The position numbers and the translations under genes are program-made. This document shows, in pieces, positions 29,023 to 36,470 of a stretch of 64,000 bases of DNA. The notes under the pieces were generated by a model, which was not told where the DNA came from, searched no databases, and worked only from the letters and a program-made list of their open reading frames with translations. The DNA lies in the NCBI GenBank assembly GCA_041390865.1, contig JAWKPC010000023.1, positions 1 to 64,000 on the forward strand, in the 5' to 3' direction. Origin of the DNA: JAUIIK01 sp041390865 (GTDB lineage: Bacteria > Chloroflexota > Chloroflexia > Thermomicrobiales > CFX8). The first letter of the stretch is position 1, and each line of letters starts with the position of its first letter.

Positions 29023-29187
29023 ATGCCGCACGGACGACCAACCGCCAGAATCAAAAGACGCCGATCCGGAGCCGGACCGGCAGATGACCGGGCAGGTCTG
29101 TGGACGCCCGGCAGCGGCAACGAGCTGGCCATGGTGGCTTCACTTTATGCAAGGGAACAGGGGAAGGGGAGGAGAATAGCCTACTGA
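29023..29187 (+). CDS. small basic hypothetical protein, 54 aa
   Basis: A 54-codon frame starting MPHGRPTARIKRRRSG and ending KGRRIAY, preceded by a strong GGAGG 7 bases upstream and lying about 110 bases after the candidate promoter. The N-terminal half is rich in Arg/Lys, the C-terminal half is a likely helix. I do not recognise it. It could be a small regulator or leader peptide of the secretion cluster that follows, or chance. Confidence 0.35.
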   Translation: MPHGRPTARIKRRRSGAGPADDRAGLWTPGSGNELAMVASLYAREQGKGRRIAY

Positions 29188-29384
29188 GGAGCTAAGACAG
29201 ACGAAGATGGCCCCCACGCGAGGTCTAGTCGCGACAGGGGCCAGGACAGAAGGCAGGCTCGGCCCACCTCTCTGCGCATTCTGAGAGTGTACACGGGCAG
29301 AACATCGCTGTATAGCGGCGAACCCGGGCGCGAGCCATGCCACCTTGATCCTGACGTTTCGCAAACAGGAAAGGTGAACCACAC

Positions 29385-29942
29385 ATGGTTCGTCGAATAC
29401 GACGCTCGACCCTCTTCTCGCTGATCGCAGTCGTCGCACTGCTCAGCCTCGGCATCGGCTACGCCGCATGGACCGAAACCCTCGAACTTGATGGTCACGT
29501 AACGACTGCAAACTTCGACGTTCAATGGGGAAGTCCATCTGCTGCCGAAGTCGATGACCACGGCAACGGTACATGCGTTCCGACCCGGACCAACAACAAC
29601 AACAGACTCCTTGTCACAATCGACAACGCCTATCCTGGTTACTCGTGCACAGTCACTGTGAATATCGCCAACCCGGGTGAAGTGAATGCGGAACTCGAGA
29701 GCACGACTCGCTTCGAGGGCAATTCTCAAACCGGCAACGGCGGCCAGGACGATCCATATCCTAACCAGTTCAACTACACCCCATTTGCGTGCGCGGCCTC
29801 TGTGGTGCCCGCCGGCGGCGCGGTTTCATGCCAGTTCGGTATTGAGGCTACAGACAACGTCCAAGAGGGCGGGGCGGTTTACCAGATGAGCATCGAGGGT
29901 GATTTCCAGGTAGAAGGCTACGGCACGAATCCACCCGATTAG
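29385..29942 (+). CDS. TasA/camelysin-like secreted protein, SipW-type signal
   Basis: A 185-residue exported protein. A hydrophobic core (TLFSLIAVVALLSLGIGYAA) is followed at once by WTETLELDGHVTTANFDVQW, the pattern of SipW-cognate signals found in TasA, camelysin and related fibre or spore-coat proteins. The mature part is a beta-sandwich-like domain with four Cys (TCVP, YSCTVTVNI, FACAAS, VSCQFGI) and the strand-rich segments typical of this fold, ending in a short polar tail. ATG has AGGAAAGG upstream. The downstream gene encodes a SipW-type signal peptidase, the expected processing enzyme. In Bacillus, TasA forms biofilm matrix fibres; a similar structural role here is inference. Confidence 0.75.
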   Translation: MVRRIRRSTLFSLIAVVALLSLGIGYAAWTETLELDGHVTTANFDVQWGSPSAAEVDDHGNGTCVPTRTNNNNRLLVTIDNAYPGYSCTVTVNIANPGEVNAELESTTRFEGNSQTGNGGQDDPYPNQFNYTPFACAASVVPAGGAVSCQFGIEATDNVQEGGAVYQMSIEGDFQVEGYGTNPPD

Positions 29943-29998
29943 ACGCGGGAACCTGAGGCCGTTAGAGCGGCCCACAACCGCCATAGTCGCGAGGCTAT

Positions 29999-30029
29999 CC
30001 GGAGGGCGGGCATCCCGCCCGCTCTCCGG
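29999..30029 (+). terminator. GC-rich hairpin between TasA-like and peptidase genes
   Basis: Nested inverted repeat: outer CCGGA/TCCGG and inner GGGCGGG/CCCGCCC with a 3-base loop and a 4-base bulge. There is no T-tract. It may attenuate transcription so that the structural protein is made in excess of the peptidase. Confidence 0.5.
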
Positions 30030-30077
30030 CCATCGCCCGGTTGATACGAAAAGCAATCAGTAAGAGTACGGAAGCAC

Positions 30078-31523
30078 ATGACACCGTTTCATCGCCTCCG
30101 ATATCACGATAGCTGGATGGCGCTCGCCGCCCTTACGCTGACCGCCTTCCTGATAACCCTTTGGATTCCCTCGCTCGTCTCGGAGTGGGTTCCGGTCACG
30201 ATCAGCAAACCGCTCATCTGGTCTATCCCGGCGATCTACATCCTCGCGCATCACGGCGCCGTCGAGAGGCTGCGATCTGTTCGAATAGATGTTGTCAGCC
30301 TCGGCCTGCTGGTCGGGCTCCTCCAGCTGGCGATCGGGCTGCTGGCCGGAATCTTCTTCGGCTTCGGCCATTCCCCCTACCCGCACACGGTCTCGTCGAT
30401 CGTCTACTACTTTCCGTTCGTCTTCGGCATCCTGGCAGCTCGCGAGCTGATCCGTTGGAAGCTCGCGACATCGCTCAGCTCCCGCTTCGGCGAACCGGCA
30501 GCCCTGCTCGCCACCTGGGGACTCCTCGTGCTGACGACGTTCCCGCTCTCCGCCTACACCCGGCTGACCGTCGGCGCGCGCGCGTTCGAGTGGCTCGGCC
30601 GTTTCTGGTTGCCGGGAGCGGCGGCGGCGCTCTTCGCGACCTATCTGGCCCTGCGGGCCGGACCGCTGGCGTCGTTCGCCTACCTCGGAGTCATGTCGGC
30701 CTTCGAGTGGTACTTCCCGATCCTGCCGAACCTGCCCTGGCCGGTCGCGGCGCTGATCGGCGTCGCCGTGCCAGTCTTCGGCGTAGCGCTGATCGAACAG
30801 GGAGACCTCCAGGGCGCTGAAGAACCGGAGGGCGACATCGCCTGGGGTTCGATCGCCGGGGCGTTCGCGATCGTCGCCCTGATCTGGTTCAACACCGGCG
30901 TTTTCGGCGTCCGCCCGGCCATCGTCCACGGACACAGCATGGAGCCCACGATGCACACCGGCGACATGATGCTCAGCGAGCAGGTGCCGGTCGACGAGCT
31001 CGACGTCGGCGATGTCATCCGCTTCAAGGTCGGCACCCGGGTCGTCCTCCACCGCATCATCGAGATCACCTACGACGCGGAAGGACAGATGATCTTCATC
31101 ACCCAGGGCGACAACAACAGCGCCGCCGACAACCCGGTCTACCCCGAAGACGTCGAAGGACGCATGGTCGCCCACATTCCGAAGGTCGGCATGCCGGTCG
31201 TCTTCTTCAAACGCGCCATCTCAGGCCTCGCCAGCGGGCAACTGTCCCTGTCCTCGGTCCCGCTTGCCGTCCTTGCCATCCCGCTGCTCGCCACCCTTGC
31301 GACCTTCATCCCCTACCGCCACATCCTTGGGCACGACGGCCCGGATGACGGTGACGGCGATCAGAGCTCACCTCCCGATCGACCGGATCTTGACGACCAT
31401 CCTCGCCCGGCATCGTCGCTGACCCAGCGTCAGAGCAAGCCCCTGGGCGGTCACGGTCCACTATTGATGATCGCATCACTGGCTTTCGCCGGAATCCTGA
31501 CCGCACGTTGGAGGGAACGCTAA
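30078..31523 (+). CDS. SipW-type signal peptidase I with large membrane domain
   Basis: A 481-residue integral membrane protease. The first 270 residues form about eight membrane segments without clear family match. The signal peptidase domain follows: GHSMEPTMHTGDMM with catalytic Ser at 287, VDELDVGDVIRF, then TRVVLHRIIE with His at 325 in the position where bacterial enzymes carry Lys, and ITQGDNNSAADNPVYPEDVEG. The Ser-His type is the archaeal/ER/SipW class (S26B). A last membrane segment (LAVLAIPLLATLATFIPY) and an Asp-rich tail follow. It lies between two genes with SipW-type signals and its stop overlaps the next start (TAATG), so it is likely a dedicated processing enzyme. The large N-terminal membrane domain is unusual for the family. 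Confidence 0.85.
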   Translation: MTPFHRLRYHDSWMALAALTLTAFLITLWIPSLVSEWVPVTISKPLIWSIPAIYILAHHGAVERLRSVRIDVVSLGLLVGLLQLAIGLLAGIFFGFGHSPYPHTVSSIVYYFPFVFGILAARELIRWKLATSLSSRFGEPAALLATWGLLVLTTFPLSAYTRLTVGARAFEWLGRFWLPGAAAALFATYLALRAGPLASFAYLGVMSAFEWYFPILPNLPWPVAALIGVAVPVFGVALIEQGDLQGAEEPEGDIAWGSIAGAFAIVALIWFNTGVFGVRPAIVHGHSMEPTMHTGDMMLSEQVPVDELDVGDVIRFKVGTRVVLHRIIEITYDAEGQMIFITQGDNNSAADNPVYPEDVEGRMVAHIPKVGMPVVFFKRAISGLASGQLSLSSVPLAVLAIPLLATLATFIPYRHILGHDGPDDGDGDQSSPPDRPDLDDHPRPASSLTQRQSKPLGGHGPLLMIASLAFAGILTARWRER

Positions 31524-32125
31524 TGCGCTTGAAGCATCGCGTCATCATTCGTTGGATCTGGCTCGCCACACTCTCTACCCTCGCGCTGCTACTCATCCCG
31601 AGTGTCTGGGCCGGTACCTGGAGCGAGACGCTGACTACCAGCACGACCATCCAGACGGCCAATCTGCCCTCCGCCGGTTCGTGTCAGCCCGACTCCGGGG
31701 ATATGGATTGCGACCCGCCGTCAACTTGTGAAGAACAACCTTCGTCGTCCGACGACGCCGAATCCAACCAGGAAGAGCCGGACAATCGCGGCTACAGCGG
31801 ACGGCCGTTGGACGACGAAGGCAAAGGCGGGTCAAGCAACGACGACGAATCCTGCGATGACGGGTCCTCCGGCGGAGTCGAAACCTGCGAATCCGATGAC
31901 CAGGGAGCCAACGAAGGCTGCGACGGCTACGAGGGCGACGGCGACCAGGATGGCAATAACGGAGGAACGTGTCGAGTCGAGGATGAGAACGGCGAGTTCA
32001 GCTACGGCCCCTGCGACGACGAACAGAACGAAGACGGCGAACATCAGGACGGCGACCAGCCGGGCGGTGACCAGGGAGAGGACCCCGGACAGGATGACGG
32101 AAACGGCCGCTACGACCGAGACTAG
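31523..32125 (+). CDS. very acidic secreted protein with SipW-type signal
   Basis: A 200-residue protein. The N-terminus RLKHRVIIRW leads into a hydrophobic core (LATLSTLALLLIPSVWAGTW) followed by SETLTTSTTIQTANL, again the SipW-cognate arrangement seen in the TasA-like protein of the same cluster. After cleavage the remainder is almost entirely Asp, Glu, Gly, Asn, Gln and Ser, with ten or so Cys and no hydrophobic core, so it is probably disordered and metal- (perhaps Ca2+-) binding. The ATG overlaps the peptidase stop codon and GGAGGG lies 9 bases upstream. An in-frame TTG at 31508 is less likely. Low-complexity composition means homology searches will say little. Confidence 0.7.
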   Translation: MRLKHRVIIRWIWLATLSTLALLLIPSVWAGTWSETLTTSTTIQTANLPSAGSCQPDSGDMDCDPPSTCEEQPSSSDDAESNQEEPDNRGYSGRPLDDEGKGGSSNDDESCDDGSSGGVETCESDDQGANEGCDGYEGDGDQDGNNGGTCRVEDENGEFSYGPCDDEQNEDGEHQDGDQPGGDQGEDPGQDDGNGRYDRD

Positions 32126-32467
32126 CCCCCAGCTGCGTACGTCTGCACATCCCGGCAGGATGGGAACGAGCCGCACCCCTACGAGACTGCCGGGGGATGC
32201 GCGCCTCCGAAACCCCGGGATAGTGAGGAAGTGGCCCGGGAGCGCCAATCAATCATCAACGTGAACCGATAGCGGACGCAGCAACACATCTCGCCGCTCC
32301 TGCGCCCCATCCAACCGGCCCCCCAACTAACCAGACCACTAATCAACATTGTCATTTCGACCCGGGTACCCGCGATAGCGGGTGGGAGAAATCTCAGTCA
32401 ACCGCTTGCTCGAAGCAAACCCTGGCCCGAAGCTCCCTCCGGGATGCCGGGGCTGCCGATCACACGA
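32126..32467. other. intergenic region with a small hairpin
   Basis: About 340 bases lie between the acidic-protein gene and the PqqB-like gene, which converge. The only structure noted is ACCCGC-GATA-GCGGGT at 32368-32383, a weak terminator candidate. No gene is supported. Confidence 0.45.
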
Positions 32468-33331
32468 TCAGATCTCGATCGCCAGCCCATCGACGGCCAC
32501 CTCGAATCCCCGCCGGGAAACCTCCTCCGCCTCCTGGCTCCCTGCGACAACCGCCGGGTTCGAGTGGTTCAGGTGGCTGAAGATGATCCGCGTTTCCCCG
32601 CGATCCGCCACCCCCTGCAGGCGATCCATCGTCTCCAGAACCGGCGGGTGCGGCACGTCCGGGCTCGTCGGCGCGTCCCAGAAGCTCCCATCGAGGATCG
32701 CCACATCGACCCCTTCGACCTCGGCCACGACGTCCCGATCCCAGTCGTCCCAGAAATCGATGTCGGGCAGGTAGAGCAGCGTCGCCGACGGCCCGTCGAT
32801 CCGCAACGCCGCCGTATCGGTCGGCCACTCCGACCGGTGCGGCACCTCGACCAGCTCGACCGTCACACCGCCGGCCGCTTCAAGCTGCCGGTCCCACTCC
32901 GCCGCCTCGATCTCGATGTACCCGTCCGCTTCCATCTGTTTCCACGGCTCGTTCGCTCGCAACAACCCCGCCGTCAACGGCGGCGCGATCACCCGCGCGC
33001 CCGGCGCGGCCAGCACCGACTTGTCGAGCTGCCAGAGGCCGGCGTAGTGGCCGGTATGAGCGTGGGTGACGATGATCCGTTCCGGAGGGCGGTAGCGCTC
33101 TCCCGGGTGTTCGGCGCTCGACGGGCGGCGCGACCAGAGCATGTGCATCTGCTCCTCGAACGCCATGGTTGGATCGACCAGCGTCCAGTCGTCGCCGGAC
33201 CGGATGCCCAGACACGCCGGCAGCCGGCGCTTCCTGAAATCCGCCCGAGCGGCCCGGCATGCCCGGCAGAGACAGCCTGCGTGCGGTACGCCGCCGTCCT
33301 GCGCCGACCCGAGAACAACTACCTCCGGCAT
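32468..33331 (-). CDS. PqqB-like metallo-beta-lactamase-fold hydrolase
   Basis: A 287-residue MBL-fold protein. It starts MPEVVVLGSAQDGGVPHAGC, has the zinc-Cys cluster GCLCRAC near residues 19-25, the metal motif THAHTGH in the middle, and the later ligands DGSFW and SHLNHSNP. This is the pattern of PqqB and its many relatives outside PQQ clusters. No pqqA, C, D or E is nearby, so a role in PQQ synthesis is not supported here and it may be a general hydrolase or oxidase. GGTGGAG lies before the ATG at 33331. It is divergent from the D,D-carboxypeptidase gene. Confidence 0.8.
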   Translation of the reverse strand: MPEVVVLGSAQDGGVPHAGCLCRACRAARADFRKRRLPACLGIRSGDDWTLVDPTMAFEEQMHMLWSRRPSSAEHPGERYRPPERIIVTHAHTGHYAGLWQLDKSVLAAPGARVIAPPLTAGLLRANEPWKQMEADGYIEIEAAEWDRQLEAAGGVTVELVEVPHRSEWPTDTAALRIDGPSATLLYLPDIDFWDDWDRDVVAEVEGVDVAILDGSFWDAPTSPDVPHPPVLETMDRLQGVADRGETRIIFSHLNHSNPAVVAGSQEAEEVSRRGFEVAVDGLAIEI

Positions 33332-33426
33332 TGTTGCTCCACCCCCTTGTCGTAGGTGTACGTACATGTTCGGTATACTTCGGTCATCATGGTAGCCGCT
33401 TTCGATTCATTGGAGTAGCACCCGCC

Positions 33427-34794
33427 ATGTTGAAGCGACTGATATCGATACTTTTCCTGATCTCCCTGCTCACCCCGGTCCTCGGAGCGATCCCCGCAAG
33501 CGCGGCGGAGCCCGATGTCGCCGCCGAGCAGTGGATCATCGTCGACGGACCGACCGGGACGGTGCTCGCCGCGAACGACCCGGAGACCGAGCGCCCGATG
33601 GCCAGCCTGACCAAAGTCATGACCGCCGTCGTCGCCCTCGAACACGGCCATCTCGACATGCCGGTCACGATCACCCAGGGCGACAAGGTCCCCGAGGCCT
33701 CGGCCGGGATTTTCGTCGGCACGACAACGAGCCTGCGGACGCTCCTCCACGGCCTGCTGCTGGCCAGCGGCAACGACGCCGCCATGGCGATCGCCCGCGC
33801 CGTCGGCGGCAGCGCCGCCTTCGAGAACGACGGCGCACGGGCCCAGTTCGTGACCTGGTTGAACGAGATAGCCGACGAGCTCGGCATGGACGACACCCAC
33901 TTCATGAATCCCCACGGACTGGATGCTGACGGTCACTTCAGCTCGCCGGCTGATCTGGCGATCCTGACCCGCTACGCCCTCAGCCTTCCGGATTTCCGCG
34001 AGATCTTCGGCGCCGAGCAGTACAACGCCGAGGGCTATTCCTTCACCCAGGGCAATCAGCTGCCCTACCTGATCGACAACGTCGTCGGCGGCAAGACCGG
34101 CTGGACCGACGGCTGCGGCCGCTGCCTGATCGAAGTCGTCTGGGCCGGCGGCCGGGAGGTCGTCATCGTCCTGATGGGCTCCAACCTGAGCTGGTACGAC
34201 GACGCGATGGCGCTCACAGCCTACGCCGAAGGTTTGCCGCGTCCCGCCGACACCGTCGATCGCGCCTCGACCGTCTTCGACGCTCTCTGGGACCGCACCG
34301 ACGGCCTCGTCGCGGCCGGCGAGGAGCAGCGCACCTGGCTCTGGGGCGAAGCGCGCGGCGAGATTATCGAGGATGCGTCGATCGAATCCGGAACAGGAAC
34401 GCGCTATCTCCGGCTGTTCGACAAGGGCATGATGGAGATCAACCATCCCTACTCCCGGATGGATAGCGGCTGGTATATCACGCCCGCCCGGTTAGCTGCC
34501 GATCTGATCGAGAATGGTGCCCGGATATCCGTCGCTGGCGACCTCTCCGGCCACGGACCGGTCTATGCCGATCTCACCTCCGTCCAGTGGCTCCCGCAAT
34601 CCGAAGGTGTCCAGATCGACCGCTGGCTCTCGTCCGGCGGCCAGTTCGTCTCCCGAGAGATGGCCGCCTACGACGTCGTCGCCGGACGAACGTCGTCGGA
34701 GACAGGCCTCGCGACGGCCTCGGTGTTTGAAACCTACTCCAGCAGTCCGGCCCGGTCGTCGAGAACGGCGCTGTCTCGACGGCTTGCTCTTTGA
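33427..34794 (+). CDS. D-alanyl-D-alanine carboxypeptidase (DacA-like)
   Basis: A penicillin-binding D,D-carboxypeptidase that trims peptidoglycan stem peptides. A signal peptide (LKRLISILFLISLLTPVLGA, cleavage near ASAAEP) leads to the S11 domain: SLTK near residue 60, SGND near 116, and GGKTGWTDGC near 220. From about residue 300 a second domain begins (TRYLRLFDKGMMEINHPYSR). It continues past the apparent stop in other frames (see the next entry), so the present stop at 34792-34794 is probably caused by a frameshift. The catalytic half is complete. The gene is divergent from the PqqB-like gene, and TATACT at 33374-33379 may be its -10 box. Confidence 0.85.
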   Translation: MLKRLISILFLISLLTPVLGAIPASAAEPDVAAEQWIIVDGPTGTVLAANDPETERPMASLTKVMTAVVALEHGHLDMPVTITQGDKVPEASAGIFVGTTTSLRTLLHGLLLASGNDAAMAIARAVGGSAAFENDGARAQFVTWLNEIADELGMDDTHFMNPHGLDADGHFSSPADLAILTRYALSLPDFREIFGAEQYNAEGYSFTQGNQLPYLIDNVVGGKTGWTDGCGRCLIEVVWAGGREVVIVLMGSNLSWYDDAMALTAYAEGLPRPADTVDRASTVFDALWDRTDGLVAAGEEQRTWLWGEARGEIIEDASIESGTGTRYLRLFDKGMMEINHPYSRMDSGWYITPARLAADLIENGARISVAGDLSGHGPVYADLTSVQWLPQSEGVQIDRWLSSGGQFVSREMAAYDVVAGRTSSETGLATASVFETYSSSPARSSRTALSRRLAL

Positions 34795-35053
34795 CCCGCC
34801 GGTGCTCACCATCGGCCTACCGATCACCGAACCGTTCTGGGTGACGGTCCCCGGAGAACAGCGACTACGTCGACATGCTGGTGCAGTGCTTCGAGCGCCG
34901 TTGCCTGACATATACCCCCTCCCACGAGCCGGTTGGCAGGTCGAGATGAGCAACATCGGGCTCCACTATGAGATGTGGCAGAACGAACCTGCCCGCTTCG
35001 CCGAAGTATCCCCGTCCACGCCCCGGGATCATCCTGCCCGCCAACCCTGGTAG
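34747..35053 (+). pseudogene. frame-broken C-terminal domain of the carboxypeptidase
   Basis: Pieces in three frames reconstruct a C-terminal domain: GPVVENGAV, then GLLFDPPVLTIGLPITEPFW, then DYVDMLVQCFERRCLTYTPS, then GWQVEMSNIGLHYEMWQ. This order and wording match a domain I associate with many secreted Chloroflexota proteins (ending in LTYTP...GWQVE..NVG.HY). Four frame changes occur within about 230 bases (near 34747, 34775, 34868 and 34930). The frame after the last change ends at TAG 35051-35053. Either the tail is truly decayed or the sequence is locally unreliable. Confidence 0.7.
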
Positions 35054-35514
35054 ATCAACGCGTTTCACGCGGCACCGCTCCCCGGTCCTCACGGACCGGA
35101 CGCGCTTACCGGCATCCACGATGACCTGCGCTCACCCCTGGGCATAGACGGAACCTATTCCCCACGTACGCTGGAAGTGAGTCCAATGGAGCCGGGATGA
35201 ACGCTCTCCGTCACCTGTACCGGCAATGCGACGCATGGCGATGGACGTACGCGGCCATGTCGGACGGGAAATCCAGGAAGTCTCCCACATGATTTCGTGT
35301 TGCATCCGAACATTCCCAGAGATCGAACCGGCGCCGGCGCACCAGGCTGCTTCTGCACAACCGCTTCACCGGACCGCAAGGGGGCGAATCCCTCCCGGCG
35401 TCGGGATGCCAGAAAGCTGCATCGAATCGCCGACGACGATGTTGAGGGCACGGCTGGGAAGGGCGTGGTCGCCCATTGCCGAACGCGCAGCGGGATCGCG
35501 CTCGAAAGTCGGTG
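35054..35514. other. intergenic region with dispersed-repeat copy
   Basis: About 460 bases lie between the broken carboxypeptidase tail and the sirtuin gene. The stretch 35215-35320 is similar to 54966-55070. Otherwise no gene is supported. Confidence 0.45.
35215..35320 (-). repeat. diverged dispersed repeat, copy A
   Basis: It aligns by eye with 54966-55070 over about 100 bases: CCTGTA, GGCAATGCGACGCAT, ACGTACGC, GGAAATCCAGG and CACATGATTTCGTG all have counterparts in the same order. On the minus strand both copies read as similar short peptides (GDFLDFPSDM... ASHC here, GGYLNFLSNS... ASHC in the other), so they may be remnants of one small gene family or of a mobile element. Confidence 0.45.
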
Positions 35515-36324
35515 CTACTCGGCCGCGGCTGGAGCCGTTTCGAGAACCCGGCTGGAAAGATAGGAGAGCGTCGCGCCTGCCGGCGCTTCCAGACGGTAGT
35601 CGGCGTAGGCGTCGAGTGCCGTCTCGCCCATATTGACGATCGCCAGAACCGCCCCGGACGCCTTGGCGATCGCCGGCACCCGGGCGGCGGGATTGACCAG
35701 CAACGTCGACCCGACGACGAGCATGACGCCGGTCTCTTCCGCGATCGAAAACGCCAGCTTCAGCTCGTCAACCGGCATCGGTTGCCCGAAGGCGACCGTC
35801 CCGTTCTTGACGATCCCGCCGCAAACCGGACAGGGCGGCGGAGCGTCGTGATCCCCGAACGTATCGAGGAATTCGCCGGTCGGCCAGACCGTGCCGCATT
35901 CGGTGCAGCGGACCGTCCGGGTGTTGCCGTGCAGCTCGACCAGCCGGTCAGGGTGGGTGCCGGCATCGCGATGGAGGCCGTCGATGTTCTGGGTGATCGT
36001 CGCGCCGAGGTAGCCGGCCCGTTCCAGACGCACCAGAGCGTGATGGGCCTCGTTCGGCTCGACCGGCTCGCGGTTCTCCAGCCGGCTCGGGAGCTCCTCC
36101 CACCAGGCCTGGCGCCGCTCCGGATCTTCCATGAACTCCTCGTACGTGACCGGCTTGGCCGACCCGGTCGTCCAGAGTCCGTTCTTGCCCCGGTAGTCGG
36201 GAATTCCCGACTCTGTCGAGACACCCGCGCCGGTGAATGCCACCAGCGGCAGACGCTCGACGATCATCCCGGCAAGCTCGTCGAGCATCCCCCGGTCATT
36301 GTCAGTTAGATTATTGCTCGTCAC
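35515..36324 (-). CDS. SIR2-family NAD-dependent protein deacylase (sirtuin)
   Basis: A 269-residue bacterial sirtuin. It has the NAD-binding GAGVSTESGIPDYRG near residue 32, ITQNIDGLH near 115, the catalytic His in ELHGN near 135, a four-Cys zinc ribbon (CTEC and CPVCGG), and the GSTLLVNPAA strand near 208. It removes acyl groups from protein lysines with NAD+ consumption, giving nicotinamide and O-acyl-ADP-ribose. The start is a GTG at 36324 with AGGTG just upstream. The divergent gene is the M14 protein. An AT-rich stretch with TATAAC on the minus strand near 36356 may be its -10 element. Confidence 0.92.
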   Translation of the reverse strand: MTSNNLTDNDRGMLDELAGMIVERLPLVAFTGAGVSTESGIPDYRGKNGLWTTGSAKPVTYEEFMEDPERRQAWWEELPSRLENREPVEPNEAHHALVRLERAGYLGATITQNIDGLHRDAGTHPDRLVELHGNTRTVRCTECGTVWPTGEFLDTFGDHDAPPPCPVCGGIVKNGTVAFGQPMPVDELKLAFSIAEETGVMLVVGSTLLVNPAARVPAIAKASGAVLAIVNMGETALDAYADYRLEAPAGATLSYLSSRVLETAPAAAE

Positions 36325-36470
36325 GTTTCACCTGAAGTTTCTGATTTCATGTAGTTATAAAAGAATACTCCCCCAAGCCTACGCCATCGCGCAATCCCTT
36401 GTATCCGGGGCTGCGTTAGACTACCCGGCGGTGCAAGTGACCGTTCGAGCGAGACTTCGGGGGCCGCGAG

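Larger units (their letters stand above)
28446..29384. other. long intergenic region before the TasA-like operon
   Basis: About 940 bases hold a plausible sigma-70 promoter (28884-28912) and one small ORF with a good ribosome-binding site (29023-29187). The remaining frames show no recognisable product. Part of it is presumably the control region of the SipW-type cluster. Confidence 0.5.

Noticed and set aside
30057..31175. A 372-codon minus-strand frame opposite the signal peptidase
   Set aside because: Its composition (Asp/Arg/Gln-rich) is that of an antisense frame; the plus strand has catalytic Ser and His motifs in the right order.
32468..33331. PQQ biosynthesis cluster
   Set aside because: Only a PqqB-like protein is present; pqqA, C, D and E are absent nearby.
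33319..34446. A 375-codon minus-strand frame opposite the D,D-carboxypeptidase
   Set aside because: Antisense shadow; the plus strand has SLTK, SGND and KTG in the right order.
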